From: Pseudomonas sessilinigenes
GTDB taxonomy: Bacteria > Pseudomonadota > Gammaproteobacteria > Pseudomonadales > Pseudomonadaceae
Length of the DNA: 64,000 bases
Assembly (NCBI RefSeq): GCF_003850565.1
Contig: NZ_CP027706.1
Span: 496,001-560,000 of the forward strand
Direction of reading: 5' to 3'
Numbering within the stretch: the stretch's first letter is position 1; each line of letters begins with the position of its first letter. The notes under the pieces were generated by a model. It saw only the letters and a program-made list of their open reading frames with translations. It was not told where the DNA came from and did not search any database. The position numbers were made by a program, and so were the translations under genes. Shown piece after piece: positions 14,572 through 23,245 of the stretch.

Positions 14572-15639
14572 ATGACTGCCCTGAAGAACGACCGTTTCCT
14601 CCGTGCCCTGCTCAAGCAACCCGTAGACGTCACCCCGGTGTGGATGATGCGTCAGGCCGGGCGCTACCTGCCTGAATACCGCGCCAGCCGCGCCAACGCC
14701 GGCGACTTCATGAGCCTGTGCATGAATCCTGCGTTCGCCTGCGAAGTCACCCTGCAGCCCCTGGACCGTTATCCACAGCTGGATGCGGCGATCCTCTTCT
14801 CCGACATCCTGACCATCCCCGATGCCATGGGCCAAGGCCTGTACTTCGAGACCGGTGAAGGTCCGCGCTTCAAGAAAGTGGTCAGCACCCTGGCCGACAT
14901 CGAGGCCTTGCCGATCCCCGATCCGCACAAGGACCTGGGTTACGTGATGGACGCGGTCAGCACCATCCGCCGCGAACTCAACGGCCGTGTACCGCTGATC
15001 GGTTTCTCCGGCAGCCCCTGGACCCTGGCGACCTACATGGTCGAGGGCGGTTCGTCCAAGGACTTCCGCAAGTCCAAGGCCATGCTCTACGACAACCCAC
15101 AAGCCATGCACCTGCTGCTGGACAAGCTGGCGCAGTCGGTCACCGCCTACCTCAACGGCCAGATCAAGGCCGGCGCCCAGGCGGTGCAGATCTTCGACAG
15201 CTGGGGTGGCAGCCTCTCGGCAGCGGCCTACCAGGAGTTCTCCCTGGCCTACATGCGCAAGATCGTCAGCGGCCTGATCCGCGAGCATGAAGGACGCAAG
15301 GTGCCGGTGATCCTGTTCACCAAGGGCGGCGGCCTGTGGCTGGAAAGCATTGCCGATGCCGGCGCGGACAGCCTGGGCCTGGACTGGACCTGCGATATCG
15401 GCGAAGCCCGGCGCCGGGTCGGTGCCAAGGTGTCGCTGCAAGGCAACATGGACCCTACCGTGCTCTACGCCAACCCGGAGGCGATCCGCGCTGAAGTCGC
15501 GCGCATCCTCGCCAGCTACGGCAAGGGCAGCGGCCACGTGTTCAACCTGGGCCATGGCATCACGCCGGAAGTGAACCCGGAACACGCCGGCGCCTTCTTG
15601 CGGGCAGTGCACGAGCTGTCGGCGCAGTACCACGAGTAA
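14572..15639 (+). CDS. hemE: Uroporphyrinogen III decarboxylase
   Basis: Removes four carboxyls from uroporphyrinogen III to give coproporphyrinogen III in haem synthesis. The family motif [16 protein letters not shown] (Arg residues that bind substrate) is at about residues 19-34. [12 protein letters not shown] holds the essential Asp, and [17 protein letters not shown] is the second conserved block. Its 355 aa are standard. It is flanked by terminators on both sides, so it is a single-gene unit, and it contains a chance perfect DnaA-box sequence at 14769-14777. Confidence 0.97.
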   Translation: MTALKNDRFLRALLKQPVDVTPVWMMRQAGRYLPEYRASRANAGDFMSLCMNPAFACEVTLQPLDRYPQLDAAILFSDILTIPDAMGQGLYFETGEGPRFKKVVSTLADIEALPIPDPHKDLGYVMDAVSTIRRELNGRVPLIGFSGSPWTLATYMVEGGSSKDFRKSKAMLYDNPQAMHLLLDKLAQSVTAYLNGQIKAGAQAVQIFDSWGGSLSAAAYQEFSLAYMRKIVSGLIREHEGRKVPVILFTKGGGLWLESIADAGADSLGLDWTCDIGEARRRVGAKVSLQGNMDPTVLYANPEAIRAEVARILASYGKGSGHVFNLGHGITPEVNPEHAGAFLRAVHELSAQYHE

Positions 15640-15657
15640 CCGCACCTGCTGCGATCG

Positions 15658-15682
15658 AGCCCGGCCTTGGCCGGGCTTTTTC
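15658..15682 (+). terminator. Rho-independent terminator of hemE
   Basis: AGCCCGGC-CTTG-GCCGGGCT followed by TTTTTC, starting 18 bp after the hemE stop. Confidence 0.85.
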
Positions 15683-15774
15683 TTGCGAGTGAAAAGGCCA
15701 GGGCGCCGATTAAGTTTCAATTCAGCCTGGGTGGTTAACCTTGTCTGCATCGAAACCCAGAATGGATCACTGCC

Positions 15775-16122
15775 ATGAAAACCCGTTACCTCGTCCTCTT
15801 GCTCGCCCCGCTGTTCAGCACCGCTGCCCTGGCCACCGGCTATACCGGCCCCGGGGCCCAGGCAGTCACTACCGTTGCCGCCGCCAAGGATGCTTCGGAC
15901 GACACCCCGGTAGTGCTCCAGGGTTATGTCACCAAGAAGCTGGATAACGACGACAAGTACGAATTCAAGGATTCCAGCGGCACCATCACCGTCGAGATCG
16001 ACGACGAGAACCTGCCAGCGGTGGCCTTCAACGAGAAGACCCTGGTCAAGCTCACCGGTGAGGTGGAGAAGGGCTTGATGAAGCGCGAGATCGACGTCGA
16101 CCTGGTGGAAATCCTCAAGTAA
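15775..16122 (+). CDS. YgiW/BOF-family periplasmic OB-fold protein
   Basis: Small secreted protein of the bacterial OB-fold (BOF, DUF388) family, related to E. coli YgiW and YdeI, which help stress tolerance. A signal peptide (MKTRYLVLLLAPLFSTAALA) precedes a single OB-fold, with the family core VVLQGYVTKKLDNDDKYEFKD and DLVEILK at the C-terminus. Length is 115 aa. The ligand of the family is unknown; cations have been suggested. Confidence 0.85.
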   Translation: MKTRYLVLLLAPLFSTAALATGYTGPGAQAVTTVAAAKDASDDTPVVLQGYVTKKLDNDDKYEFKDSSGTITVEIDDENLPAVAFNEKTLVKLTGEVEKGLMKREIDVDLVEILK

Positions 16123-16149
16123 GCCGCTCGCTCGTTCCACGCGATACCG

Positions 16150-16199
16150 ATGCCGGCGCCCGACCTTGCAGATGCTCTGCAGGAACCGGGCGCCGGCAT
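16150..16199. terminator. Convergent hairpin between ygiW-like and MFS genes
   Basis: A perfect 13-bp stem (ATGCCGGCGCCCG at 16150-16162 and its complement at 16187-16199) encloses a smaller stem, TGCAGA-TGC-TCTGCA. It lies between two convergent genes and probably ends both transcripts, though no U-tract follows the stem. Confidence 0.6.
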
Positions 16200-16212
16200 G
16201 CTCGTCTTGGGC

Positions 16213-17481
16213 TCAGGATGCTGCCAGGGGTTGCAGCTTGGCCAGCTTCAAGGCCGCCAGTAGGGCCACCAGCAGCAGGGCGCCGATGAACAGGCCAATG
16301 CCGTTCCAGCCCGCCATGTGCCAGAACACCCCGCCCGCGGTGCCGGCGATGCTCGAGCCGGCGTAGTAGCTGAACAGGTACAGCGATGAGGCCTGGCCCT
16401 TGGCCTTGGTGGCGCGGCGGCCGATCCAGCTGCTGGCCACCGAATGCGCGCCGAAGAAACCGAAGGTGAACACCAGCATGCCGATGATCACCACCGGCAG
16501 CGACTCCAGCAGGGTCAGGGCCAGGCCGGCGAGCATCAGCACGATGGTGGCCCAGAGCATCTTGCGCCGCCCCAGGCGATCGGCCAGGGCGCCGACTTTG
16601 GCCGAGCTGTAGATCCCCGACAGGTACACCACCGACAGCAGGCCGACGAACGCCTGGTCCATGTGGTACGGCGCGGCCAGCAGGCGATAGCCGATGTAGT
16701 TGAACAGGGTGACGAAGGCCCCCATCAGCACGAAGGCCTCGAGGAACAGCAGCGGCAGGCCGGCATCGCGAAAGTGCATGGTGAAGCCGTCCAGCAGGCT
16801 GCGTGGGTGCAGCGAGCGTGGGCGGAAGTTACGTGACTCAGGCAGGATGCGCCAGAACACCGCGGCGGCGATCAGCGCCAGGGCACCGATCACCAGCATC
16901 GCCGTGTGCCAGCTGACGAAATCGATCAGCACCCCGGTGATCAATCGCCCGCTCATGCCGCCGATGGCGTTGCCGCCGATGTACAGGCCCATGGCCAGGC
17001 CGATGTGCTGGGGGTGGATCTCCTCGCTCAGGTAGGTCATGGCCACCGCCGCGAGCCCGCTCAGGGACAGGCCTACCAGGGCACGCATCACCAGCACGCC
17101 ATGCCAGCTGGGCATCAGGGCGCTGGCAATGGTGCACAGGGCCGCGGCCAAGAGGGCCGCTACCATCACCGGCTTGCGCCCGATGCGATCGGAAATCGGC
17201 CCGGTGACCAGCAGGCCGACAGCCAGCAAGGCGGTGGAGACCGACAGCACCAGGCTGCTCTGGGCCGCGTTGATGGAGAATTCCCGGGACAGCAGCGGCA
17301 TCATCGGTTGCACGCAGTACAGCAGGGCGAAGGTGGCGAAACCGCCGGAGAACAGGGCCAGCACCGTGCGCATGAACATCGGCGTGCCTTTCTCGATATA
17401 GGCGTCGTTGAGTTGGGCGACCACCTCATCCAGGGGCGTGGAGGGAATTTCGTGGGCAAGCGGGGCGACAGCGGATTTCAC
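16213..17481 (-). CDS. MFS transporter, YnfM-like
   Basis: Twelve-helix major facilitator protein of the inner membrane, 422 aa, probably a proton-driven exporter. The family loop motif GPISDRIGRKPVM lies between helices 2 and 3, and ALADRLGRRKML marks the second half. The N-terminal 35 residues are a soluble extension, as in the YnfM/NarK-like exporters. It is divergent from a LysR gene that probably controls it. TTGGAA-N16-TATATG at 17525-17552 on the minus strand is a plausible promoter. The substrate cannot be read from sequence. Confidence 0.85.
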   Translation of the reverse strand: MKSAVAPLAHEIPSTPLDEVVAQLNDAYIEKGTPMFMRTVLALFSGGFATFALLYCVQPMMPLLSREFSINAAQSSLVLSVSTALLAVGLLVTGPISDRIGRKPVMVAALLAAALCTIASALMPSWHGVLVMRALVGLSLSGLAAVAMTYLSEEIHPQHIGLAMGLYIGGNAIGGMSGRLITGVLIDFVSWHTAMLVIGALALIAAAVFWRILPESRNFRPRSLHPRSLLDGFTMHFRDAGLPLLFLEAFVLMGAFVTLFNYIGYRLLAAPYHMDQAFVGLLSVVYLSGIYSSAKVGALADRLGRRKMLWATIVLMLAGLALTLLESLPVVIIGMLVFTFGFFGAHSVASSWIGRRATKAKGQASSLYLFSYYAGSSIAGTAGGVFWHMAGWNGIGLFIGALLLVALLAALKLAKLQPLAAS

Positions 17482-17524
17482 GGGGACCTCGGGGGGAACG
17501 CAGCCGGTCAGGCAATGAAAAAAG

Positions 17525-17552
17525 CATATAGCTGGCTAATGATTCTTTCCAA
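17525..17552 (-). promoter_or_regulatory. Candidate promoter of the MFS gene
   Basis: On the minus strand TTGGAA-N16-TATATG lies about 45 bp upstream of the MFS start. The AT-rich gap shared with the lysR gene is where the LysR regulator would be expected to bind. Confidence 0.45.
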
Positions 17553-17600
17553 TATATTGTTCGACCTGTTTGATAGGTTTTACGACTCAATGGAGCCTTC

Positions 17601-18500
17601 ATGGAATTGCGTCATCTGCGCTACTTCATCGCCGTGGCCGAGGAGCTGCATTTCGGCCGCGCGGCCCAGGTCCTGGGCATCTCCCAACCGCCTTTGAGCC
17701 AGCAGATCCAGGCCCTGGAGCAAGAGATCGGCGCACGCTTGTTCGAGCGCACCAATCGTCGGGTCGAACTCAGCGAGGCCGGTCGGCTGTTCCTCGAAGA
17801 GGCCCGCCTCGCGCTGGCCCAGGTAGACAAGGCAGCTGACGTGGCCCGGCGCGCGCAGTTGGGCGAACTGGGCGAGTTGAAGATCGGCTTCACCTCCTCG
17901 GCGCCCTTCAACTCGACGATTCCCCAGGCGATCTTCGCCTTTCGCCAACGTTTTGCCGCGGTACACCTCAAGCTCAAGGAAATGAGCAGCACCCAGGTGG
18001 CCGAGGCGCTGGTGGACCAGGCCATCCAGGTCGGCATCATGCGACCCTTGCCCCTGCCGGATTCGCTGTCGGTGGTGGAGCTGTTGCGCGAGCCGCTGGT
18101 GGCGGTGCTCAGTTCCAAGCACCCGCTGGCCGAGGGGCGCGAAGAAGGCCTGTACCTGTCCGAGCTGGCCCACGAGCCCTTCGTGTTCTTTCCCCGCAGC
18201 TATGGCAGCGGCTTGTACGCCCAGTTGCTGAACCTGTCCCGGGATGCCGGGTTCACCCCGCATTTCGCCCAGGAGGCTTCGGAGGCCATGACCATCATCG
18301 GCCTGGTGGCCGCGGGCCTGGGCGTCTCGGTGTTGCCGGCGTCCTACCAGCGCATGCGCATCGATGGCGTGGTCTATCGCCGGTTGCTGGACCCGGAGGC
18401 GATGACGGCGGTGTGGCTGGTTCAGCGCAAGGACCAGTGCTCGCCCATGGCCAAGGCCTTTGTCGAACTACTCACGCGCAAGACCGGGGCCATGCCCTGA
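17601..18500 (+). CDS. LysR-family transcriptional regulator
   Basis: The N-terminal winged helix-turn-helix (MELRHLRYFIAVAEELHFGRAAQVLGISQP, residues 1-30) is followed by the linker helix and a periplasmic-binding-like effector domain (about 92-299). The sequence resembles the BenM/CatM/CbbR branch. GGAG precedes ATG 17601. It is divergent from the MFS gene, the usual arrangement for a regulator and its target. The effector is unknown. Its 3' end overlaps the convergent gene at 18468 by 33 bp. Confidence 0.9.
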   Translation: MELRHLRYFIAVAEELHFGRAAQVLGISQPPLSQQIQALEQEIGARLFERTNRRVELSEAGRLFLEEARLALAQVDKAADVARRAQLGELGELKIGFTSSAPFNSTIPQAIFAFRQRFAAVHLKLKEMSSTQVAEALVDQAIQVGIMRPLPLPDSLSVVELLREPLVAVLSSKHPLAEGREEGLYLSELAHEPFVFFPRSYGSGLYAQLLNLSRDAGFTPHFAQEASEAMTIIGLVAAGLGVSVLPASYQRMRIDGVVYRRLLDPEAMTAVWLVQRKDQCSPMAKAFVELLTRKTGAMP

Positions 18501-18959
18501 AGGGCTATTGGCGCGGGGCGGTGTTTGCAGCAACACCAGGTCGCCGCGCAGCGCTACGCCGGCCATCAACACTCCGGCGTGGCATTCGTAGGTGTTGAGG
18601 TCCTTGCGCACACGGTGCTTGTAGTAGCTGACGATATTGGTCACGGCGTTGGCGCCGACCCGCTTGGCTTCGGCCTGCAGGGTAATCAGGGCCGATTGCA
18701 GGGCCCATTCGCAGGCAGCGATATCGCTCTTGTTGAAGGCATTGGTCTTTTTGTTGGTGGCCCGTTCGATCGCCTTGACCTGCAACACCGCCGGGTGCGG
18801 GTTGCCCGCCAGGTAGAAACTCACGCTGCCGTCCAGGCGCCCGGCACGCAGGGCATCGGACACTACGCTCTCGAAGGGCATGTACATCAGGTTGGTGGCC
18901 CAGCTGTCAGGGCTGAAGACGGATAACAGGGCCAGGGCAATCAGCGCTTTCACTTGCAT
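18468..18959 (-). CDS. Small secreted protein of unknown function
   Basis: A 163-aa protein with a signal peptide (MQVKALIALALLSVFSPDSWA). The mature part has two Cys (AACEWALQ and TYECHAG) that could form a disulfide, and a GANAVTNIVSYYK motif reminiscent of the GANA(V)V loop of YbjQ/YajI-type pentameric folds. Homologues in Pseudomonas are, as I recall, sometimes labelled 'excinuclease ATPase subunit'; nothing here supports that. AAGGAG sets the start at 18959, not the upstream ATG. Its 3' end overlaps lysR tail to tail. Confidence 0.75.
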   Translation of the reverse strand: MQVKALIALALLSVFSPDSWATNLMYMPFESVVSDALRAGRLDGSVSFYLAGNPHPAVLQVKAIERATNKKTNAFNKSDIAACEWALQSALITLQAEAKRVGANAVTNIVSYYKHRVRKDLNTYECHAGVLMAGVALRGDLVLLQTPPRANSPSGHGPGLARE

Positions 18960-19039
18960 GGTCGGCTCCTTGACGGATGTGAAAGGCAAGCCGTCATGGC
19001 GCGTCGGCCCGCTGTTGCGAGTGTAGACGCTGATCGATC

Positions 19040-19156
19040 CTGTAGCCGCTGTCGAGCGGGCGAGGTTGCACCCTGGCCGTCAGGCCTTCAGGGGTCGCAG
19101 GCTTACGCCCGCGTTGTGCCCGTGCGCAGCCTCGCTGGTGCTCGACAGCGGCTACA
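19040..19156. repeat. Inverted REP pair (REPIN-like)
   Basis: Two copies of a REP-type sequence in inverted orientation: TGTAGCCGCTGTCGAGC at 19041-19057 and its reverse complement ending at 19155. Each is followed inward by GCGAGG(T/C)TGC. The pair, about 115 bp overall, can fold into a long hairpin. Such REP doublets are known in P. fluorescens genomes. It fills the gap between two minus-strand genes. Confidence 0.8.
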
Positions 19157-19161
19157 GGGGG

Positions 19162-19608
19162 TCATTGGGCCGCGGGAAAGGCCTTGGTCGAGTTGGACAG
19201 TTGTTGCGCGGTGCGCTGGTTCTGGCCGTCGCGCAGGTCCCGCAGGATGCCCTTGTCCAGCAGGCGTACCCAGCGGATGTAGTTCTTGTGGATCTTGCCG
19301 TCCTTGTAGTCCAGCTCGCGGCTGTCGCGGTAGACGATCTTGTAGTGGCTGGCGGAATACTGGATATCGATCTTCGCGTAGAACTGCTGGCGTACGGTGA
19401 TATCGGCCTGGATCAGGTCGGGGCCGATTTGCTGCACGGTCCACTTGCGGGCTACCAGGTTCTTCAGGATCGCCTGTTTGACTTGCTCATGGTCGGCCTG
19501 GATGGTGGCCGGGATGTTCCGGTTGGGGGTGTACATCGGCTTGCTGGTGCAGGCTGCGGTGCCCAGCAGGGCGAGGACGATCAAGGTGGCGCGAAGCAGG
19601 GAAGACAT
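19162..19608 (-). CDS. Hypothetical lipoprotein at the end of the aryl-polyene cluster
   Basis: A 148-aa protein with a signal peptide and lipobox LGTAAC, so probably membrane anchored. The rest is a mixed alpha/beta domain (VKQAILKNLVARKWTVQQIGPDLIQADI, then a beta strand pair around YSASHYKIVYRDS), a pattern seen in small uncharacterised Pseudomonas lipoproteins. GGAG precedes the start at 19608. It lies 19 bp after the last ketosynthase gene, so it may be co-transcribed with the cluster. Function unknown. Confidence 0.8.
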   Translation of the reverse strand: MSSLLRATLIVLALLGTAACTSKPMYTPNRNIPATIQADHEQVKQAILKNLVARKWTVQQIGPDLIQADITVRQQFYAKIDIQYSASHYKIVYRDSRELDYKDGKIHKNYIRWVRLLDKGILRDLRDGQNQRTAQQLSNSTKAFPAAQ

Positions 19609-19627
19609 TCCATTTTCTCCAGTGGGG

Positions 19628-20854
19628 TCAGGGCCAGCGACGGAAGATCAACGAGGTGTTGACGCCGCCGAAGGCAAAGTTGTTGTTCATCACGTATTCA
19701 TGGCTCATGGCACGCAGGCCACCCTGCAGGTAGTCCAGCTCGCCGCAGCGAGGGTCGACCCGGTCCAGGTTGCAGGTGTGCACGTACAGGTCGCGGTTGA
19801 GCATCTCGATGCTGAACCAGGACTCCAGGGCCCCGCAGGCGCCCAGGGTGTGGCCGAGGAAACTCTTCTGCGAGCTGATGGGCATGCGGCTGCCGAACAG
19901 GCTGCTGGTGGCCTGGGTCTCGGCGATATCGCCCTGTTCGGTGGCGGTGCCATGGCCATTGACGTAGCCGATGGCGGCGGGCGCCAGGGCGGCGTCCTCC
20001 AGCGCCAACTCCATGGCCCGGCGCATGGTGGCCTGCTCCGGGCGGGTGGTGTGCTGGCCATCGGCGTTGCTGCCGAAACCGACGATTTCCGCGTGGATCC
20101 GCGCACCCCGGGCCAGGGCGTGCTCCAGCTCTTCCAGGACCAGCATGCCGCCGCCTTCGCCGATCACCAGACCGTCGCGATCGCAATCGTAGGGCCGCGG
20201 GCTGCTGTGGGGCGCGTCATTCTTCAGGCTGGTGGCATACAACGCATCGAACACCATGGCTTCGGTGGGGCACAGCTCTTCGGCGCCGCCGGCGAGCATC
20301 AGCGGCAGGCGGCCGAACTTGATCGCCTCATAGGCATAGCCGATGCCCTGGCTGCCGCTGGTGCAGGCGCTGGAGGTGGGGATCAGGCGCCCGGTAAGGC
20401 CGAAGAAGATGCTGATATTGGCCGCCGTGGTGTGGGGCATCATGCGCACGTAGGAGTTGGCGTTGAGCCCTTCGGCCACCGAGTTCAGCAGCATGTTGCC
20501 GAAGGCCTTGATCTCGTCCGTGCTACCGGTGGACGAGCCGCAGGCCACACCCATGCGCCCATCCTTGATCGAGGGGTCGCCCAGCAGCCCGGCATCGGCC
20601 AGTGCCTGTTCGGCGGCGCCGACCGCGAGCCGCGAGACCCGGCCCATGCTGCGCAATTGCTTGCGGGTCCAGTGCCCGGGCACGAGGAAATCGTCGATGG
20701 GGCCAGCCAGGCGGGTATTGAGTTCGCTGAACCTGTCCCATTCGTCCATGCGCCGGATCCCGCTGCGGTTGGCGGCGAAGCGCTCGACGATGCTGGCCCA
20801 GTCGTTGCCCAGGGAAGTGATGCCGGCCATGCCGGTGACGACCACGCGTTTCAT
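19628..20854 (-). CDS. Beta-ketoacyl-ACP synthase (aryl-polyene KS)
   Basis: Condensing enzyme that extends the polyene chain with malonyl-ACP. The thiolase-fold catalytic triad is complete: Cys164 (SSACTSGS), His301 (NGHGTATE) and His335 (FLGHTLGAC). The glycine-rich C-terminus NNNFAFGGVNTSLIF is intact. Length is 408 aa. By family resemblance it corresponds to ApeO or ApeR of the Xenorhabdus/E. coli aryl-polyene system. The chain-length-factor-like gene at 36980 may be its heterodimer partner or that of the other KS. It overlaps the ketoreductase gene by one base. Confidence 0.92.
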   Translation of the reverse strand: MKRVVVTGMAGITSLGNDWASIVERFAANRSGIRRMDEWDRFSELNTRLAGPIDDFLVPGHWTRKQLRSMGRVSRLAVGAAEQALADAGLLGDPSIKDGRMGVACGSSTGSTDEIKAFGNMLLNSVAEGLNANSYVRMMPHTTAANISIFFGLTGRLIPTSSACTSGSQGIGYAYEAIKFGRLPLMLAGGAEELCPTEAMVFDALYATSLKNDAPHSSPRPYDCDRDGLVIGEGGGMLVLEELEHALARGARIHAEIVGFGSNADGQHTTRPEQATMRRAMELALEDAALAPAAIGYVNGHGTATEQGDIAETQATSSLFGSRMPISSQKSFLGHTLGACGALESWFSIEMLNRDLYVHTCNLDRVDPRCGELDYLQGGLRAMSHEYVMNNNFAFGGVNTSLIFRRWP

Positions 20855-21582
20855 CAGCACAGGCCCCCGTTCACCGCCAGTACCTGGCGGGTGATGTAGG
20901 CGGCTTCGGCGGACATCAGGAAGTTCACCGCGCCGGCCACCTCTTCCGGGGTGCCCATGCGCTGCGCCGGGATCATCTTCAGCAGTTCTTCCACCGGCAC
21001 GTTTTCGTCCAGCATGGCGGTGTCGATCAAGCCCGGGGCCACGCAGTTGACGGTGATCTTGCGCTTGCCCAGTTCGATGGCCAGGGCCTTGGCGGCGCCG
21101 ATCAGGCCGGCCTTGGACGCGCTGTAGTTGACCTGGCCACGATTGCCGATCAGTCCCGAGACCGAGGTGATGCAAACGATGCGGCCAGGGGCGCGGCGGC
21201 GGATCATCGGCATCATCACCGGGTGCAGGACGTTGTAGAAACCATCGAGGTTGGTGCGCAGCACCTGGTCCCAGTCCTCTTCGCCCAGGGCCGGGAAGGC
21301 ACCGTCGCGAGTCAGGCCGGCGTTGAGTACCACGCCGTAATAGGCGCCATGGGTCTCGACATCGGCTTCCAGTACGGCCTTGCAGGCCGCGCGGTCGCAG
21401 ACGTCGAATTGCAGGATGCGGGCCTTGCGGCCCAGGGCCTGGACCTCGACCTGGACGGCTTCAGCTTCGCTGCGGCCGCTGCGGCAGTGCAGCACCAGGT
21501 CATAGCCGGCCTGGGCCAGACGCAGGGCGATGGCGCGGCCGATGCCACGGCTGGAGCCGGTGACCAGTACGGAGTCAGTCAT
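20854..21582 (-). CDS. 3-ketoacyl-ACP reductase (SDR, ApeQ/FabG type)
   Basis: NADPH-dependent reduction of the beta-keto group in each elongation round. Short-chain dehydrogenase: cofactor motif TGSSRGIGRAIA at residues 8-19, NAG at about 91-93, catalytic Ser in ITSVSG, and Tyr-x3-Lys in YSASK. The C-terminus QVLAVNGGLC is FabG-like. Length is 242 aa. ATGA overlap with the dehydratase gene upstream. Confidence 0.93.
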   Translation of the reverse strand: MTDSVLVTGSSRGIGRAIALRLAQAGYDLVLHCRSGRSEAEAVQVEVQALGRKARILQFDVCDRAACKAVLEADVETHGAYYGVVLNAGLTRDGAFPALGEEDWDQVLRTNLDGFYNVLHPVMMPMIRRRAPGRIVCITSVSGLIGNRGQVNYSASKAGLIGAAKALAIELGKRKITVNCVAPGLIDTAMLDENVPVEELLKMIPAQRMGTPEEVAGAVNFLMSAEAAYITRQVLAVNGGLC

Positions 21583-22052
21583 GACGGGGTTCCTGTAGAG
21601 GGGGCAGGTGTTTCCTGCAGGTAATCGGAGACCTGGGGCGGACGGAACACGTTCAGGCGTGCGCTGGCGGTGATGCCGGGCCCATCCAGGTGGCACTCGA
21701 ACACACCCATGCCGTTGTCGTCCTCGAGGGAGCGCAAGGCATGGATCTGCAGGATGCTGCCGACCGGGAAATGTTCGACATTGCACTGGAATTTGCGGGT
21801 GCCCAGGAGGAAGCCCAGTTCCACTGCCTGGCCCTGTTGGCGGGCGCGGCAGCCCGCGTAGGCCGCGACGCTCTGGGCCATCAGCTCGATGCCGACCCAT
21901 GCCGGCAGGCTGCCGTCGGGGCGGTTGAACAGGCCGCCGGGGCGAACCTCCAGGCGCGTGTGGATCTGTTCTTCATCGAAGTCCAGGACGTGGTCGATGA
22001 GGATCATGTCCCCGGCATGGGGCAGCAGTTCGGCGAGGGGCCAGTCAATCAT
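21579..22052 (-). CDS. 3-hydroxyacyl-ACP dehydratase (ApeP-like hotdog)
   Basis: Small hotdog-fold dehydratase (157 aa) of the kind found in all aryl-polyene clusters, thought to dehydrate the 3-hydroxyacyl-ACP intermediate to the conjugated enoyl. Features are the N-terminal LLPHAGDMILIDHVLDF, where His and Asp are the likely catalytic pair, and the central helix PAWVGIELMAQSVAAYAG. It forms a KS-DH-KR-KS block with its neighbours, each overlapping by 1-4 bases. Confidence 0.88.
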   Translation of the reverse strand: MIDWPLAELLPHAGDMILIDHVLDFDEEQIHTRLEVRPGGLFNRPDGSLPAWVGIELMAQSVAAYAGCRARQQGQAVELGFLLGTRKFQCNVEHFPVGSILQIHALRSLEDDNGMGVFECHLDGPGITASARLNVFRPPQVSDYLQETPAPSTGTPS

Positions 22053-23245
22053 GGGGCATCTCCGATAATCAGGCTGACGTTGTTGCCGCCGAAGGCGAAG
22101 GAGTTGCTCATCAGGCGGCGCGGTAAGTGGACGTCCAGGCGGTCGGCTGCGGTCACCCAGCGCAGTGCTGGCAGGGCCGGATCGGCCTGGTTGTCCCAGA
22201 CGTGGGGCGGCAAGGCCCGGGCGGGATTGTCGGGGCTCAAGGCCAACCAGCAGAACGCCGCTTCAAGGGCTCCGGCGGCACCCAGGGTATGGCCGCTCAT
22301 GGGTTTGGTCGAAGAGCAGGGCACGCCATCGGGAAACAGCTGCGCCACGGCCAGGCTTTCCATGGCGTCGTTGTGTTGGGTGGCCGTACCGTGCAGGTTC
22401 AGATAGCCGATCTGTCCCGGTTCCAGCCCGGCGCTGCGCAGGGCCTGGCGCATGGCTTGCAACGCGCCACGACCATCGGGGGCCGGCGCGGAAATATGGT
22501 AGGCATCGCAGCTGGCACCCGCGCCCAGCAGGGCGCTGGAAGACCCGGGCGTGGGCTCCCGGCTCATCAGGAACAGCGCCGCTGCCTCCCCGATGTTGAT
22601 GCCGTTGCGATGCTGGGAAAACGGGTTGCAACGCTGGCCGGATACCGCCTCCAGGGCTGAGAAACCGTTGAGGGTGAGTTTGCACAGGCTGTCGACACCG
22701 CCGCACAACACCGCGTCGCAGACCCCAAGGTCCAACAGGCGCCGGGCGCTGAGCAGGGCCCGGGCACTGGAGGTGCAGGCGGTGGAGATCACATAGGCCG
22801 GACCGCTCAGTTGCAACCAGTCGGCGAGAAAGTTTGCCGGTGCCCCCAGCTCTTGCTGGCGATAGTCGTAGTCTGCGGGGAGCTTGTGGTCCTGCAGGTA
22901 ACGGGCGATTCCCTGGCTGGCTTCGTCGATCCCCGAGGTGCTGGTGCCCAGGACGATACCGATGCGGGCCTGGCCATAGCGTTGGATGGCCCGGTGGATG
23001 TCATCCTCGATCTGTAGCGCGGCCTCCAGCAGCAACTGGTTGTTGCGACTGCGGTGAGCCTCCTGGCCGGCCGGCATGTCGGCCAACGGCCCCTGTATCG
23101 CTGCCACCGGCAGGCTGCGACCGGGCACCCATCGGGGCTCCTCGCGCATCCCGGAGCAGTCCCCGGAAAACAGACTGCGGGCGACTTCACGGCGATTGCG
23201 TCCCAGGGCGCAGATCACTCCCAGGGCATTGAGATAAGCGGTCAT
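22049..23245 (-). CDS. Beta-ketoacyl-ACP synthase (second aryl-polyene KS)
   Basis: Second condensing enzyme, 398 aa. Catalytic residues are Cys157 (STACTSSA), His285 (NLHGTATQ) and His319 (MSGHTLGAAG); the C-terminal NSFAFGGNNVSLII is intact. It is clearly divergent from the KS at 19628, so the two probably do different jobs, for instance starter versus later condensation, or homodimer versus KS-CLF heterodimer. It overlaps the dehydratase gene by 4 bases. Confidence 0.92.
   Translation of the reverse strand: MTAYLNALGVICALGRNRREVARSLFSGDCSGMREEPRWVPGRSLPVAAIQGPLADMPAGQEAHRSRNNQLLLEAALQIEDDIHRAIQRYGQARIGIVLGTSTSGIDEASQGIARYLQDHKLPADYDYRQQELGAPANFLADWLQLSGPAYVISTACTSSARALLSARRLLDLGVCDAVLCGGVDSLCKLTLNGFSALEAVSGQRCNPFSQHRNGINIGEAAALFLMSREPTPGSSSALLGAGASCDAYHISAPAPDGRGALQAMRQALRSAGLEPGQIGYLNLHGTATQHNDAMESLAVAQLFPDGVPCSSTKPMSGHTLGAAGALEAAFCWLALSPDNPARALPPHVWDNQADPALPALRWVTAADRLDVHLPRRLMSNSFAFGGNNVSLIIGDAP

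Noticed and set aside
14769..14777. Perfect DnaA box in hemE as a regulatory site
   Set aside because: A single hit inside codons for Arg-Tyr-Pro-Gln in a conserved gene; most likely chance.
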